In this document: positions 1 through 12,429 of the stretch, piece after piece | How positions within the stretch are numbered: position 1 is the first letter of the stretch | Layout: the number at the start of each line of letters is the position of its first letter | NCBI GenBank assembly: GCA_030142905.1 | Contig: JASJOG010000034.1 | Location: 864,501-928,500 of the forward strand | From: Heliopora coerulea | Taxonomy: Eukaryota; Cnidaria; Anthozoa; Scleralcyonacea; Helioporidae | Length of the DNA: 64,000 bases | Reading direction: 5' to 3' | Program-made: the position numbers and the translations under genes | The notes under the pieces: generated by a model | What the model saw: the letters and a program-made list of their open reading frames with translations, nothing else | Databases searched by the model: none | What the model was told of the DNA's origin: nothing

Positions 1-3000
1 ATCGTCTTTAATACAGAAGCACGCACAAGCGCTTTTCCATCATCTTCACTTCATCTTCATGTACCACCAATGTGGCAGCTGGATTTTACCTAGGAGAGGG
101 CTACCGGCCGAGAACCCGCTATTTGAAAGCCCAGTGATCAGAGTTAGTTGTTATGAAACGAAAACTTCACAATGAACCAATTGTAGAGTTAGTTATTGTG
201 AGTCATTCCAAAGGGAGATCGCCCTTACAAGCTGTAAGTTTATAAAGCTGTAATGATGTGATGGTTAGTCGCTCTACGTTTTCGTTTATTTATTCTGAAA
301 TTTAAGAAAACATATACATCATTGGTTTTTTCATACCTAATAAAAACTAGCCGCTGTCAATCTAGCTCAGGGAAATTTACCTCAGTTCCCCTTCTCCAAA
401 TTCTTCCTGTTACGCCCGTGGAAGGGCTAGTGAAAAACTGCCAGCTGTGTATCCGACACAGACAAAACATGCAGATTAGAACCTGGATTTATAACATCCA
501 ATACGCCGGTTATGTATTCGATGTGAATGAAGCATAGAGATAAGAACCTGATCTTAATAAACCCTAATGTTGTGAAAGCGACCTGGCCTGGAGGCTGGCG
601 TGCTAGCTTAGGAGCCACATAAAACCAAGCTTCAGCTCGGTACAATATGACGCAAGTTGGCCTTCGCCTCGACTGACAGGCCAGCCACTTTATTGCATAA
701 TCAATAATAATAATAGTAATAATAATAATAATAATAAAATCCATTTTAATGGTAAAATTTCCTTTTCCCACAAGTTCCCTGAAATGTGCAATGTCTGTTG
801 GGACCTTACCTGGCGGGATGCTGGGAGCCCGTAGCAGGCTGAGACCCCTTCCACTGTCCTTAGTTGGGTGTTGCGCGAGTTGTAATAATAATAATAATAA
901 CAATAACAACAACAACAAAAACAACAATAACAATAATAATAATGACAATTAACAATTTACAATACATAATATTAAACTCCTCCATGAAACCTTGTTACCT
1001 AACTAGCAACCAATATTTGCGTGATTAAAATTCTTTATACTGTAATTAGTACTATATATACACAGGTAAGCTGGCCGGAATCGCTTCAACCGGGCTGGCT
1101 CGATAAACGGCTATGCTTATCTCCATAAAGCACAAATTTTCTTTTATTGAGACCAACATCATTTGCCAAGACAGCCTGTTTAGTGAGCTGTCTCAGTAAC
1201 GGCACCTGTTTGTCTCGTGTTATATTGGCATTATGTGAAAGCCTTCCTTCTGTCTCGATGTCTTCCTAATGAGGAAGTTACAAGTGTCTTGTTTGAGGCG
1301 GCTCATTGGTCGACGAGCTGGACGATAGCAAGTGTTGTCATGCCAGTATAGACTGACAAGGTAGCCATTTCTTCGGCCTTCATTTTGACTAGCTTTAAAT
1401 CGCCTCCTCTTGACATTTTTTGAGCTTAGTCATGTCCAAAAATATTTCCAACAGTTTTTGTCTCATTTTTACTTCGGTAATACTGGTTTAGTCATGTCGT
1501 ACTTGAATTCCTCCGATCCTAGCAACAGATAGAACTTACTTTGTTTCATTCAGTCGGCTGATTGAATGACTAGCTTACGTTATTTGTCCCATTTTATATT
1601 CTTCAAATGAAATAACGCAATTACCTCGGTAAACATCGAACGCTATAAAAAGAGGTCGATCCAATATCCAATATTGACAAGGGTGTCACTGTTAAAGAGG
1701 TGAGGAGAAATGTAAAGAGCATTTGGTGTTTTGGTAAACGACTGAATACTCGATGAGTATTTGAGAACTCGTCTCAAACAAATCGGCACGTCAAACGAAA
1801 ATCGAGTTAAAAGCTCATTCTGAGGTAGTCCCCAGTTGAAAACCTGAGCGCTAGGCCCTGCACTTAAAGTTCGCTCTCAGTACCAGTGTTCATCCTCTGC
1901 TGTTCAAATAAAAATGGTCTTTGAGAAATGCTACATTACTACACGCTCAACTACATGCGATACTCGTCATAGTTTCGATAATTGTCACAATTTTGAAGCT
2001 CGGAGTTCCATGAAACCGCGTTCAGGGTAGCATTCCCTGTCTTCATGTGTATTCCTAAAACGCTTTTGCTTCAAATCTCAACATCTTTTCCGAATTTCGA
2101 GCGTAATAGACAACTAGCTGTGCATTAAGAAAACTCTGATGTTCCTGTAAAAGTACAGAGTGCGAAGAAAACGGAAAATTCCGTGACCTGCTGTTTTGAT
2201 CTCCAATGGCAAACTGATCGATCGCTTGCGCAAATTGAATTCCAGAACGGTTCGGTGAGGAAAATTCAATACTGATCACTTACATCATACAGCGCTCCAA
2301 GCTGCGACTGTTTTGGTTGTCATGGCAAGTGAATTAGTTGGCGACTAAAATCCTCATAGTGATCGTCAATGAATCCGCAACCAAACCCTTGCAATTTAAG
2401 TTAGTTTATTGGGAATGCATAGCAGTAGGCGTTCGATATACGCACGTTTGTTCTCGTTATTTACATGGGTCTTCCTGCTTCTCAGGGTGCGTTTGGATCA
2501 ACGTTAATGAAGAAGACGTATTTTGCTGACGTTATGTTCACACTGTGGTCCAGTTTGCCATCGTCCTGTCGTTTCCGCCTCACATACGGCTAACTCCAGC
2601 TAGGCTATAAAGTGTATGCTCTCCTTGACAGCCTTATCCTTTTCTTTCGCGGCTTTTATCAAAATAAAAAACAAAAACAAATACGGGAGAGCCTCTTAAT
2701 CCTTTTATCTAGAGAAACTCTTTTAGGGAAGTTTATAACACTTAAGACCCCATGCAAAGAAGTGTTTATGGAACCGCAAAAACATTTTAGGGAAGACATG
2801 TGACCTTATTTCAGATCAAACTCTTCGGGATATCGCACGCAAACCTATTTTGCATTCTACTTCAAAAAGGAGGATGTCATGGGTTAGCTCGAAAAACTTT
2901 TCTTTCGTTTGGCTACATTTACGCACCATATGTTTCCAATGTTAATGACTGATTATAAACTCCTTATAAACTTTTTTCCCCACACTGGCACTACTTGTGG

Positions 3001-4941
3001 CCGCAAAGCCAGATTAGTATACCATATTTCCGCGACGTTACTGCATGGTAACATTTCAGTTTTAGCTGATTGGCATCCCTTTAGGTCATACGGCGACGTT
3101 CGCGCCATATTTTTGTTGTCTCGTTGCAGGGTTGCAGTTGCACATCTCTCTTGATGGCGTTTCTAGCCGTACTGGCATGCACCCCTTTGCCGGCACGCCC
3201 ATGTTATATTTTTGGCCATATAGAAACGACTCGTAGTACCGTATACAGTTTGAAACAAATCCAACTTTATCTGTTCAACATCAAACAACCATCTTTAGTT
3301 GTTATTCTACTTGTCAAGGCTAATCAAGTCACTATAGGATTAAGAGTTAAGAAAATATTTATTAAGAACATGTAAATGAAATCCTAACTTAATTTAAGTT
3401 TTTGTTTCTTGTGCCTTCGTAGATCTTAGTTCTGGATTAATATCTTTAGCACGGCTGAGACAGACCAAGCCTTGAGGCAAAAACTACAGATTTAGCCCGG
3501 TCAACTAGCCTCCCTTGGTAGACGAATATCTCACCATGGATATAACACTCACCCAAAAGGAATTTCCAAAGCAGAAACGCTTCAGTATGGTTTGTGGGAC
3601 AGTCAAAAGTCTGTTCAAATTTAATCTTTAACCGTCAGGAAAGGGTTTTCGTAACACGAGTCAGACTGTTTATGTACGCTGTAATATTTTAGCGTCAAGA
3701 AATAAAATAACCCTCCAGTGTTCCAGGTAAGAATTGGAATAAAAACAATGCTATGCTTCTCAAACGGCTGCACGGCCAGGATACATCCGGCAAATCAACC
3801 CCTCGTCTTTACACAACCTGTAACATCTCACAGCAGAAGCTTTTCTCAGTTTACCAAGTATATCATCGGTCCTTCTTCGATAATGGCCCAATGTCAACGA
3901 TCCATACATAATCCATAAACGTGCTCCCTCATTTTCTCTTTGAATAAAAAATCCCGCCTTTCGGCTTCAATTGTGAAAAAAGGGGTTGACCTGACGGTGA
4001 ATTTCCTATTTTTAACAATAAGAGCTTATCGAGATACAATACATCGATCTGCCTTTTTACGACTGTTACTTTCCAGAACTTGTTCTTGGGAAAACATCAA
4101 ATGTTTTCCAATTTTATGATAAACGTGCTTGAAAACAATCTTAAGGTAATTTGATCGAGGAATGACAATTTTAACCGAAATTAACTCCTTTGTCCGGATG
4201 GGTCTTCTATTGTTTCACTCTGGCTAAAGCCACACGGTTTTACTTTCCAAATAGGCTGGAAAATGTCAAACGTACAATGTACACAACTGAACTAATTAAA
4301 TAATTATTTCTTTCCTAAGAGCGAAATCTTTTTACTTTTGACTAAAATTCTAGATAGGACGAAATAAGAACATATTAAACGCAGTCGAACTCTTCGACCC
4401 GTGAAATAAATCGACCATTCTTTGAACTTCAATAACAAATAAGAAATAAGCTAACTAACAGCAAGACCTAGACTACAAAACGTTGATACTTGATATCTGC
4501 TTCCGTTTCGTCTGATCTGTTTTGTGCCTGTTTAAAATGACATGAATCACGTTTTAGTTTCTTGGATTAAAGCCAAGTTAAAACGGATAACCGCTGAATG
4601 CATGCGTCATTACCTTTCCCATCGCAAATAATATCAACTTGTCAAATCGCCCACTTGCCATACACAATGAGATTGTCGTGCTTTGAATATATCACATCAA
4701 AGGCCTAGTCTGTCCGAAAATTAAAACTACACGTCGCCTTGTGAACACTGAAGTAGAAAAGGTTTGCCCTGTTAATAAGCCATACAGAAGCAGAACTATT
4801 GAAAAGACAGAAGTAGAACTATTGAAAAGACAAAAGCATCGCATCGATCTTATATCCAAGAGTTTCATTCAATACCTTGTAGCAAAACATTCAAGTGTGT
4901 TACCAGTATAGTGGTTAACACGTTTTCAAGAAATTTTGTGG
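1..4941. other. No gene recognised; non-coding flank with AAT repeats
   Basis: I see no coding exon with convincing splice sites or family resemblance here. Short open frames exist but lack features. There are two trinucleotide (AAT/AAC)n tracts, at about 704-737 and 884-950. The stretch just upstream of 4942 probably holds the promoter and 5' UTR of the metalloproteinase, but I cannot point to a specific element. Confidence 0.5.
704..950. repeat. (AAT)n / (AAC)n microsatellites
   Basis: Two trinucleotide tracts of AAT and AAC units lie at about 704-737 and 884-950 with unique sequence between them. Translated, they give poly-Asn or poly-Leu frames that are artefacts of the repeat. Confidence 0.85.
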
Positions 4942-7900
4942 ATGTCTATTAGAACAGTATCGCTTCGGCTGTATTGGTTGTCGACAGTATACTTTCTTTT
5001 CTACAATATTGTCGAAGGGAGACCGACTAATGAACAAGGACAAGGTGAAAGAAGTGTGGTAAGTACAAATACGCGAGCAAAACCCGGTCCGTACAACGTC
5101 TGCTAGCTTTCTTTAAACAATATTAACTACTTAAGTAAACATTTAACACCCGTAGCCGAGTCTAGAAGCACTGTATAACGCATTACTGCTAAGGCTGTAG
5201 TCTTCCCGAATGACGATAAAGTAAATCATTAAGATGCTGTGTACTTGGAACAAATACAAACAGTGGTGATTATCAGACAAAATCTTCTGACATATTGTCT
5301 TTCCAGTTGCTTGTAACCTTATGGTCGAGTTTTCTGAACAGCAACTTTGCCTAACTGTAGTCCACGCAGCGACCTATTCGCTGACACCCAGCGAGGTACA
5401 TGTTAACGTTAAATGCTTCGATATTTATTGTTCGTAACTCACTGGTAGACAGGAAGAAAAATAAAAAGTTCGCATGAACAAGGCGTTGGTTGTACAAATT
5501 AATAGTTCAGGTTGATCTATCTATAAATGTTATTTCGGGATGATCACTGAAGACGATATGTCGTAAAACAACTGGCGAGCGTTCTGACTCGCAAAACCAG
5601 CGAAGTAGACGATAATGTTATTCAAATGAACTAGAATATTACTTTAATGTGTGTGATCCCATTTCACTACGTTACGCTCGTCATCGGGCAACCTCTCCGA
5701 TATTTGGTCGACCGAAGAGGTCAAAAGCGGTTATTTTTTGCCGTTTCTGGGATATGAAACAGTACCAGACGCGATATCGTTCGCTGGTATGGAAAATAAG
5801 TAAGCTACAAAATCTCGCTGGTCATAGCTGTTTCCGGGGGAAAACAATAATTTGATCCAGCAATTCGCTTTTTTAGTCTCAGCAGGGTATTAACACTAAT
5901 GAACGTGGAACGGACAGCTTTCGCTCAGCACAACAGAATTAGCCTGAAACAAGAGAATTGACTTCATTGGTATAAGAGATATTCGCTCTCAACGAGAGAA
6001 CTTCAGATCACAGGAAGCACTATGATTATTAAAAGTTTCCGTGAGTCTGGATGTCGTAACATTACTGTCGCAACGTCAATCTACGCCTTGCTTTTTTTTG
6101 TTTTGAAACTCATTATCCGGCCGAGGTGATCTCAGTCGTTTTGAACTCCTTACCCCCTTTTCCGACAATGTTAAGTGGCGGAAAAAGTACTCTTCTAGCC
6201 ATACATTCTCGAGTTTTCTCCTAATGTGGTGCGGTCCAGGGCTCTCATGGATAGAATTTATTCGCAAACATAGCTGTCTGCAAATCTAGGGTTTCACGTG
6301 CGTACTGCTAAATTGATACACCTGATTCTTGTATACTCTGTAAACATACCGCAATCGGACTGTGTCTTTATACGGCAGCAAAGAAACTTAAGTCCGAAAC
6401 TTATCAGTTCGAGCTTCACGTAACGTCGTTGCCCGGCGGTTCGTTTTGTGAACATTTTGACAGGCATCAAACGACAGCGATCTCCGACGAAGGCACACTT
6501 TGAAGGACAGTTTCGTCCTGCGAAAAGCGTTCCACGATGAAACGCGCTCTTGTACAACTTCCGGCGTGAAAGTAAAACAACTTTCAGCCAAGTTTCATTA
6601 TGCAAATATTTGAAGAGGTTTTTTTGCACGCCTGAATGTCAAATGGTCGACCAACCACCTGCGCTACAAAAGCATTTTGTCGATGACAGGACCGTAAATC
6701 GACAAAATGCTTTTGTAGCGCAGGTGGTTCGTCGACCATTTGACATTCAGGCGTGCAAAAAACCTCTTCAAATATTTAAATAATGAAACTTGGCTGAAAG
6801 TTGTTTTACTTTCAGTCAGGACCGTAAATAATCGTTAGATAATAATCTACATTTTTGAGAGCGGCACATGTCCGTAAGTTCCATTATCGCAGTTGAAAGT
6901 CTGAATAATTAAGAACATCAATATGTCAAGTGAGCTCCAAATTGAGTTTCAATTATTCATTAGTGCGAACTATGAAGTGACCAAAACTTCTTTTTAATTT
7001 TAATGACTTCCTTGCGAACACATCGAAAACCTAGCTCAACATATACTTTCAGAAACGTATGAGAAAAACAATGAGTAAGTCGTTTTTGTAACATGATCAC
7101 CACTAAACCAAAAAGCCTTACACTGTTACCACTGAAAACAAATTGGAAATGAGGAATACCATGAAAATATCTTGTAAAAACTTTTACACAAATACTAAAT
7201 GCAATACAATACCCCTACCAGTCATGGTGACTAAAATTTATTTGTTGAGAATTTTAGAGGCATTTTATTGGAGTTTTCGTTGACCTCAAAACGATCTTTG
7301 GGGTTATTTCTCGGACAATTATTTCAATTCAATAATATTCATTTTTAGCCTGTCATCTCGATGGCTACAGCATTTCCTTTCGGGTTGCATATTTGGGCTG
7401 GGTTGCTGGTCTTCAATGTCATAAAATATGAACTTTCTGAATTCGTTCAATGGCCAAGAATATTTAAGTGCCATGCTTTGAATTTCGTTCATAGAACTTT
7501 CACTAGTCCAAGATCAGGCCAATCTCTTTCTCAAAGAACTTCGCATAGAGGCCATGTTTGTCTGATATGAGTGTAATATAAAACCATGTATTGAAGAAAT
7601 AACTTAGTGACATATTTGTGTATGTCATTATCAACTAAAATTTGGCAAGCAATTACTGAAGACTGCAGTGATAGTTTATTTGACCATTTTTGTGTTGTTC
7701 CTGTATTTCACCTTACATGAGGAGTACAATTAGCCAACAAAATGATCAGGTCTTAGGTCTTAACTTTTCCACAGCATTCAAAAACAAAAACTACTCTATT
7801 TTCAAAAACATTCATTACTTGATTTTTAGAAATTGAAAATGGAAGTAATCATTTTCTATTTCTCAACTTTCAAACAAACACAAAACCATTCCCATTTATT

Positions 7901-10900
7901 GGATTTAAGAACAAGAAATTTTGAAATATGAAGTCATTAGTTTGATGTTTGAAGTTAATGGAAAACAGAATGCCTTTATAGTTATTGCCATTTATTAAAA
8001 AATCTTTTTAAAATGAGTTTGGCTACAATATTTTAAACCATTGGAATAAAGTAAAAAACTTTCATTTTTTAGTTGTTTTTTTTTTTGAGATTCTTGCATT
8101 GCACATGCAAGTGTACCAGATAACACTGAAAGCTTTAAGGCTTCCATGACATGATTGCATGATTCAACCTGCAAATAAGGAAATCATAAAGAGGGTGTGG
8201 TCCTGTCCCCTCTGGTTCAGCCCCCCTGCCAGGGACATTAGCCCCTGAATTGGGAAATTTCTGGCACCACTCTTTTCAGTTATACAATATTCACCATGTT
8301 TATTTCCTGCACCTTAAGTAGGTCTTTAGCTCCCCTGCAAGGGCATAGGAACTGTAGTGGTTATGTATATATTGACTGCTTCTCTTGTTCAGGTGGCCAT
8401 TCATCACCTTAGTTTAAAAGTTTATAATTCATTTTTAAAACTTTTGTGTAATTGTCAACATTATATGGGCATTTGCACAAATGGAAACAGTTTGAAACCA
8501 GTGGTAAATAGCAGTTTTAAATGTCACGGAACTCATACTATAGGGTCACATTTTTGTTGAAAACATGGGATCTTATTGTTCAGTCACAGCTCAGTGTTCC
8601 TGGAAATTGATTGTGCTAGAGGGAAAAAACCTCACAAGGTTCACTCTTTGCAGTATCCATAGAGAGAATTTGTAAAGAAAGTAGCAGCCATGACAAATTT
8701 GCACAGTGTTCAGCCCTCTTTGGGTCCACCTTATTATAAAATGCATCCGATGCCCTTGCTCTGGAAGTGCCAAAGTTCAGTGCCTTTGTGCTGTTTGTCA
8801 TGTTGTAATTTAGTTATTTTTATATAATTACGTTCAGGATTATTTAAAGCAATATGGCTGGCTTAAAGAACAAACTGCAGGAGGTTTATCTCAGGGAGCT
8901 CAAGATTTATCAAAAAGTCTCAAAGCTTTTCAGAGATTTGCAGGCTTAGATGAAACAGGAAAACTGGACAATAAAACTGTTGAATTAATGATGAAACCCA
9001 GGTGTGGAGGAAAAGATCCAGTAGATAATAGCAGGAGAAAACGAAGATACAAATTACAGGGAAGCAAGTGGCAGAAGAAGGTGAGTACAAGGTTCAAATT
9101 CAGAGATTTGAATGAAATTAACTTTTGAATTGGGTTTCTGTGCCTGAAGTGGGTGACTCAAGTCACATGACTTTAGTGAAGTCAGAGTCTGTCAGAGTCC
9201 AGTCTTAAGTTTGTGACTTGAAACTTGATGTTACATAAAGAAAGATTTATCCAAGACTTGGTGATTGATGACTGGAAACTTGAATAAGACTTCATACACT
9301 TTAAATGGGTATTGTTAATCTCATTAGGAAATAAACTAAGGCAAAACTAAGTGATGTTATCTTTATTTCAACGAAAGAGGTCAAAAAAAAAACCAACCAG
9401 CAAAAGATTTCAAACTGCTATTGCTGATTTATCAAACAAATTGAAGATCTAAAAAACCCTTCTTTCTCTGTCTCGTAACCTGTTGCAGGATTTGACATAC
9501 CAGATTGTGAACGAACCGTACGATGGTCCAACCAGCAGAGAAGCAATGCCGCCAGAACTTGTACTGAAAACTGTGAAAGCAGCATTTCAAAAATGGTCGC
9601 ACGCCACGCAGCTGACATTCACAGAGAAGAAGGATGGCGAGGCAGATATCATGATTAAATTTATCAGAGGAAACCACAATGATGGTTATGCTTTCGACGG
9701 ACGCGGGGGTTCGTTGGCTCACGCATTCTACCCACATTCAAACAGAGGTAAATAAGCCGGCCAACCATTTAGAAAGTGTAATGTTGGAAAGTGTAATCAG
9801 TTTTGCCCGGGAATGCGAGTTAGCTTTCCTATTTCCAGTCATTATGTTAATTACCAATAATATAACTGTAACGATGATAAGCTCTCAGTAACATACTTCC
9901 ACTAATTTAACATTCAAACTCACCCCTTTCAAAAGTGTTTTTCAAGTCCAAATGTTCACTAAGTGTTTGCACTTTAGGCGACATCATGCTTCGTTCTCTT
10001 CTTGTCTACAATCTTTCTCGAAGGAAAATTTTAAATCACCATTTCAAGCCACATCCAGAATGTCCCATTTTTGTCGGACAAGTGGTGCCTTCCTGGGTTG
10101 CCACTTCGCACAACACAGGGACCCCAAGCTGGTGATCAGGTTTCTACATCAACCCGTCAACCCCAGACTGCGTGCAGTCTCTAACGCGCACCGCGCGCGT
10201 GTTAGAGACTGCACGCAGGCTAGTCAACACATGCATTAACCAAAAATTTTCCACTGAAATTTCGAGAATTGACTGACGTCAAATTTTGAGTTCAAAACGC
10301 CAAACGGTGGAGTTGCTGGTTTGTCATTCTTGACCCACCAACTTCCCAAAAACGGAATGCTTTAATGAATTTCTGCAAAATGGTGCTTCATATGGCACTT
10401 TGAACCCAACTTTTAAAATTGATCAAATTTTGCATATGGTTGTGTCCTATTCCATCAGACCCGACCTTTGGAACATTTAGAAAAAAAAAAACAAAAAAAA
10501 AACAAACTTGGTAAACCTATGTTAACTAATGTGTAGAGGAAATTGTCGTTATTGTTGCACGAGCTACATTGCTAATTCAAAAAGTGTGAAGCTGGCATAG
10601 TTAACTGGACCTTTTCCCCCGTAATATAATCTGCAGCCAGATTATTTAGTTTTCAAGATCAAATAATAAATTCCTAGCTTTCATAATCTCACACCATTGA
10701 ACTCCTTCTGAGGCTTCGGTTTTCCAACTCTTTCTTAAAGGGTATCTCACCACTCCCCTGGACCACGCACGTAAGCCAATCAGAAGCAGCGTTATATTAC
10801 ATCTGTTATTTTATGTCATAATTGATTCTTTAGGTATCGATGGCGATGCTCACTTTGATATGGACGAGAAATTTTCCTTAACTGAGCCCGATTCTACGAA

Positions 10901-12392
10901 CTTTATTTGGGTGACTACTCATGAGTTTGGACACAGCTTAGGTTTGGACCACAGCTCTGTAAAAGGAGCGGTAATGTTCCCATGGTACACTTCGGGTAAG
11001 CTGGGTAACGTCAACTTGGAGAAAGACGACCGAATTGCTATCCAAAATCTCTACGGTAAGTTCAATGGAAGACGGTTATTCTCCAGGACCTTCCGAAAGA
11101 GAGACCGGCAGGCAGGCAGGCAAATATTGACAGACAGACAACAGACAAACCGACGGACGAATAAACATTGTATTCACCTCATGTTTGAATGTAGGACTGG
11201 CTAGCTCATCCCATGGAGAGACAGACAGACAGACAGACAGCGACAGAGAAAGAGAGATTGACAGACAAAGATAGAGAGAGATGAGTGAGGTAGATAGAGA
11301 CAGAGAGGGGGATGGAGGAAGAGAGGAGGAAGCTATGTGGTAGAACTGAATGATATGTAGTACAGTGTTATATAACAAAGCTTCGGGTGTTTTCTGTTGA
11401 CACCACCTTTACCTATGGCTAATCGCTTGGACATTGCAGGTAAACCAACAGGAAAGAAACTGGATAAGAAGATTGTCCTTCCAGAACCTCCGCGTCCTGA
11501 ATGCAAAAGCGGATTCGATGCTATTTTCCACGATAAACACCGTAAGAAGGTGTTTGCCATCAAAGACTATGACTATTACATACTAAACCAAAATGGTAGA
11601 TCAAAGGGACCCAAGCGCATCGAGGAACATTGGAAAAAGTTAAAACTAAAGGTGGAGGCAGCCTACACAAGAAATGACGGCCGCACTGTGTTCTTTACGA
11701 GTTATAGGTAAATGCACTATTTCACAGACGTATTTCCTCGGTAAAAACGCCTACCGCTGGACCCATAGCTGAATGATAACTAAAACGATTTTTCGTTTTA
11801 ACTGCGAAACACTCGATTGGTACATATAGAAAATAAAGTTTCAGACCCTCTTTTAAATTATCAATCGACTTTCCACGATGTAATCAAGATTGTTTTTCTC
11901 CCTAGGTATTCGATTTATCATGGTACAAGGCTTGTCGAAGGTCCCGAGTTTATCTCAGGTTATGGCTTACCGCCGACACTTCGTGACATGGACGCTGCCG
12001 TTGTATTTGGAGGAAACGATGAAACCTATTTCTTCAAAGGAGACAAGTATTGGAAATACAACGAAGAAGAAAGGAGGATATACCCAGGATATCCTAAACT
12101 TATAACGAAATATTGGCGTGGTCTTCCTGAGAATATTGACTCTGCTTTGCAGACTCCAGATGGTGAGACGTACTTCTTCAAGGGAGCGCAGTTTTATAAA
12201 TTCCATCATTATTCGTTCAGCGTCTTACCAAGCTATCCAAAGCCAATCGGGCCGTATTGGCTGGGATGCAGCGAAGAGCAATCTGAAACTAATCTTCTAG
12301 CTCACAATGGTGGCAAAAACTCATCAATGAAGTCAAGAGCGTCATGTCTTGCGTTGATCATCGCAGTAATATGGATAATGCTTTTTAACTAA
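4942..12392 (+). CDS. Matrix metalloproteinase with hemopexin domain and GPI-like C-terminal tail
   Basis: Zinc endopeptidase of the matrixin family, predicted 531 aa, acting outside the cell or at its surface. Exons: 4942-5058, 8838-9080, 9489-9747, 10834-11055, 11440-11707, 11906-12392; all junctions are GT-AG and keep phase. Exon 1 encodes a start Met and a hydrophobic signal segment. Exon 2 is the peptidoglycan-binding-like propeptide with the cysteine switch PRCGGKDP (Cys95) and a furin-type site RRKRR (105-109). Exon 3 carries the structural-zinc/calcium stretch around [10 protein letters not shown]. Exon 4 carries [11 protein letters not shown] (236-246) and the Met-turn (Met254). Exons 5-6 are a hemopexin domain bounded by Cys residues (ECKSGF ... 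WLGC). The last 20 or so residues are hydrophobic after a small-residue stretch, as in GPI-anchored MMPs (MMP17/25 type). Domain assignment is sure; exon 1, 3.8 kb upstream, is chosen by phase and signal character and is the weakest part; membrane attachment is inferred. Confidence 0.9.
6568..6813. repeat. Long inverted repeat (foldback) in MMP intron 1
   Basis: Two near-perfect arms, 6568-6684 and 6698-6813, are reverse complements separated by about 13 bp. The spacer motif caggaccgtaaat recurs immediately after the right arm (about 6817-6830), so the copy of the arm together with its spacer looks like an inverted duplication. No open frame of interest is inside. Confidence 0.85.
10168..10218. 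repeat. Short GC-rich hairpin in MMP intron 3
   Basis: Arms of about 22-24 bp (ctgcgtgcagtctctaacgc and its complement) flank a few bases rich in CG. The rest of the intron is AT-rich, so this stands out. The function is unknown; it may be the remains of a small foldback element. Confidence 0.7.
11100..11330. repeat. (GACA)n/(GAGA)n simple repeat in MMP intron 4
   Basis: Purine-rich repeat of GACA, GGCA and GAGA units between exons 4 and 5. It produces a serine/leucine-rich reverse frame that is not a gene. Confidence 0.8.
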
Positions 12393-12412
12393 TATGAAGT
12401 TCTAATCCTTAA

Positions 12413-12418
12413 AATAAA
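12413..12418 (+). terminator. Polyadenylation signal of the MMP gene
   Basis: AATAAA sits 21 bases after the stop codon of the metalloproteinase, in the right orientation. The 3' UTR would be very short if this site is used. Confidence 0.6.
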
Positions 12419-12429
12419 TATCAAGATCT

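Noticed and set aside
427..948. 173-aa minus-strand frame starting with poly-Leu
   Set aside because: Covers the (AAT/AAC)n tracts; the Leu run is translated repeat.
5649..5855. 68-aa plus-strand frame within MMP intron 1
   Set aside because: No start context, no domain, no splice signals in phase with the metalloproteinase.
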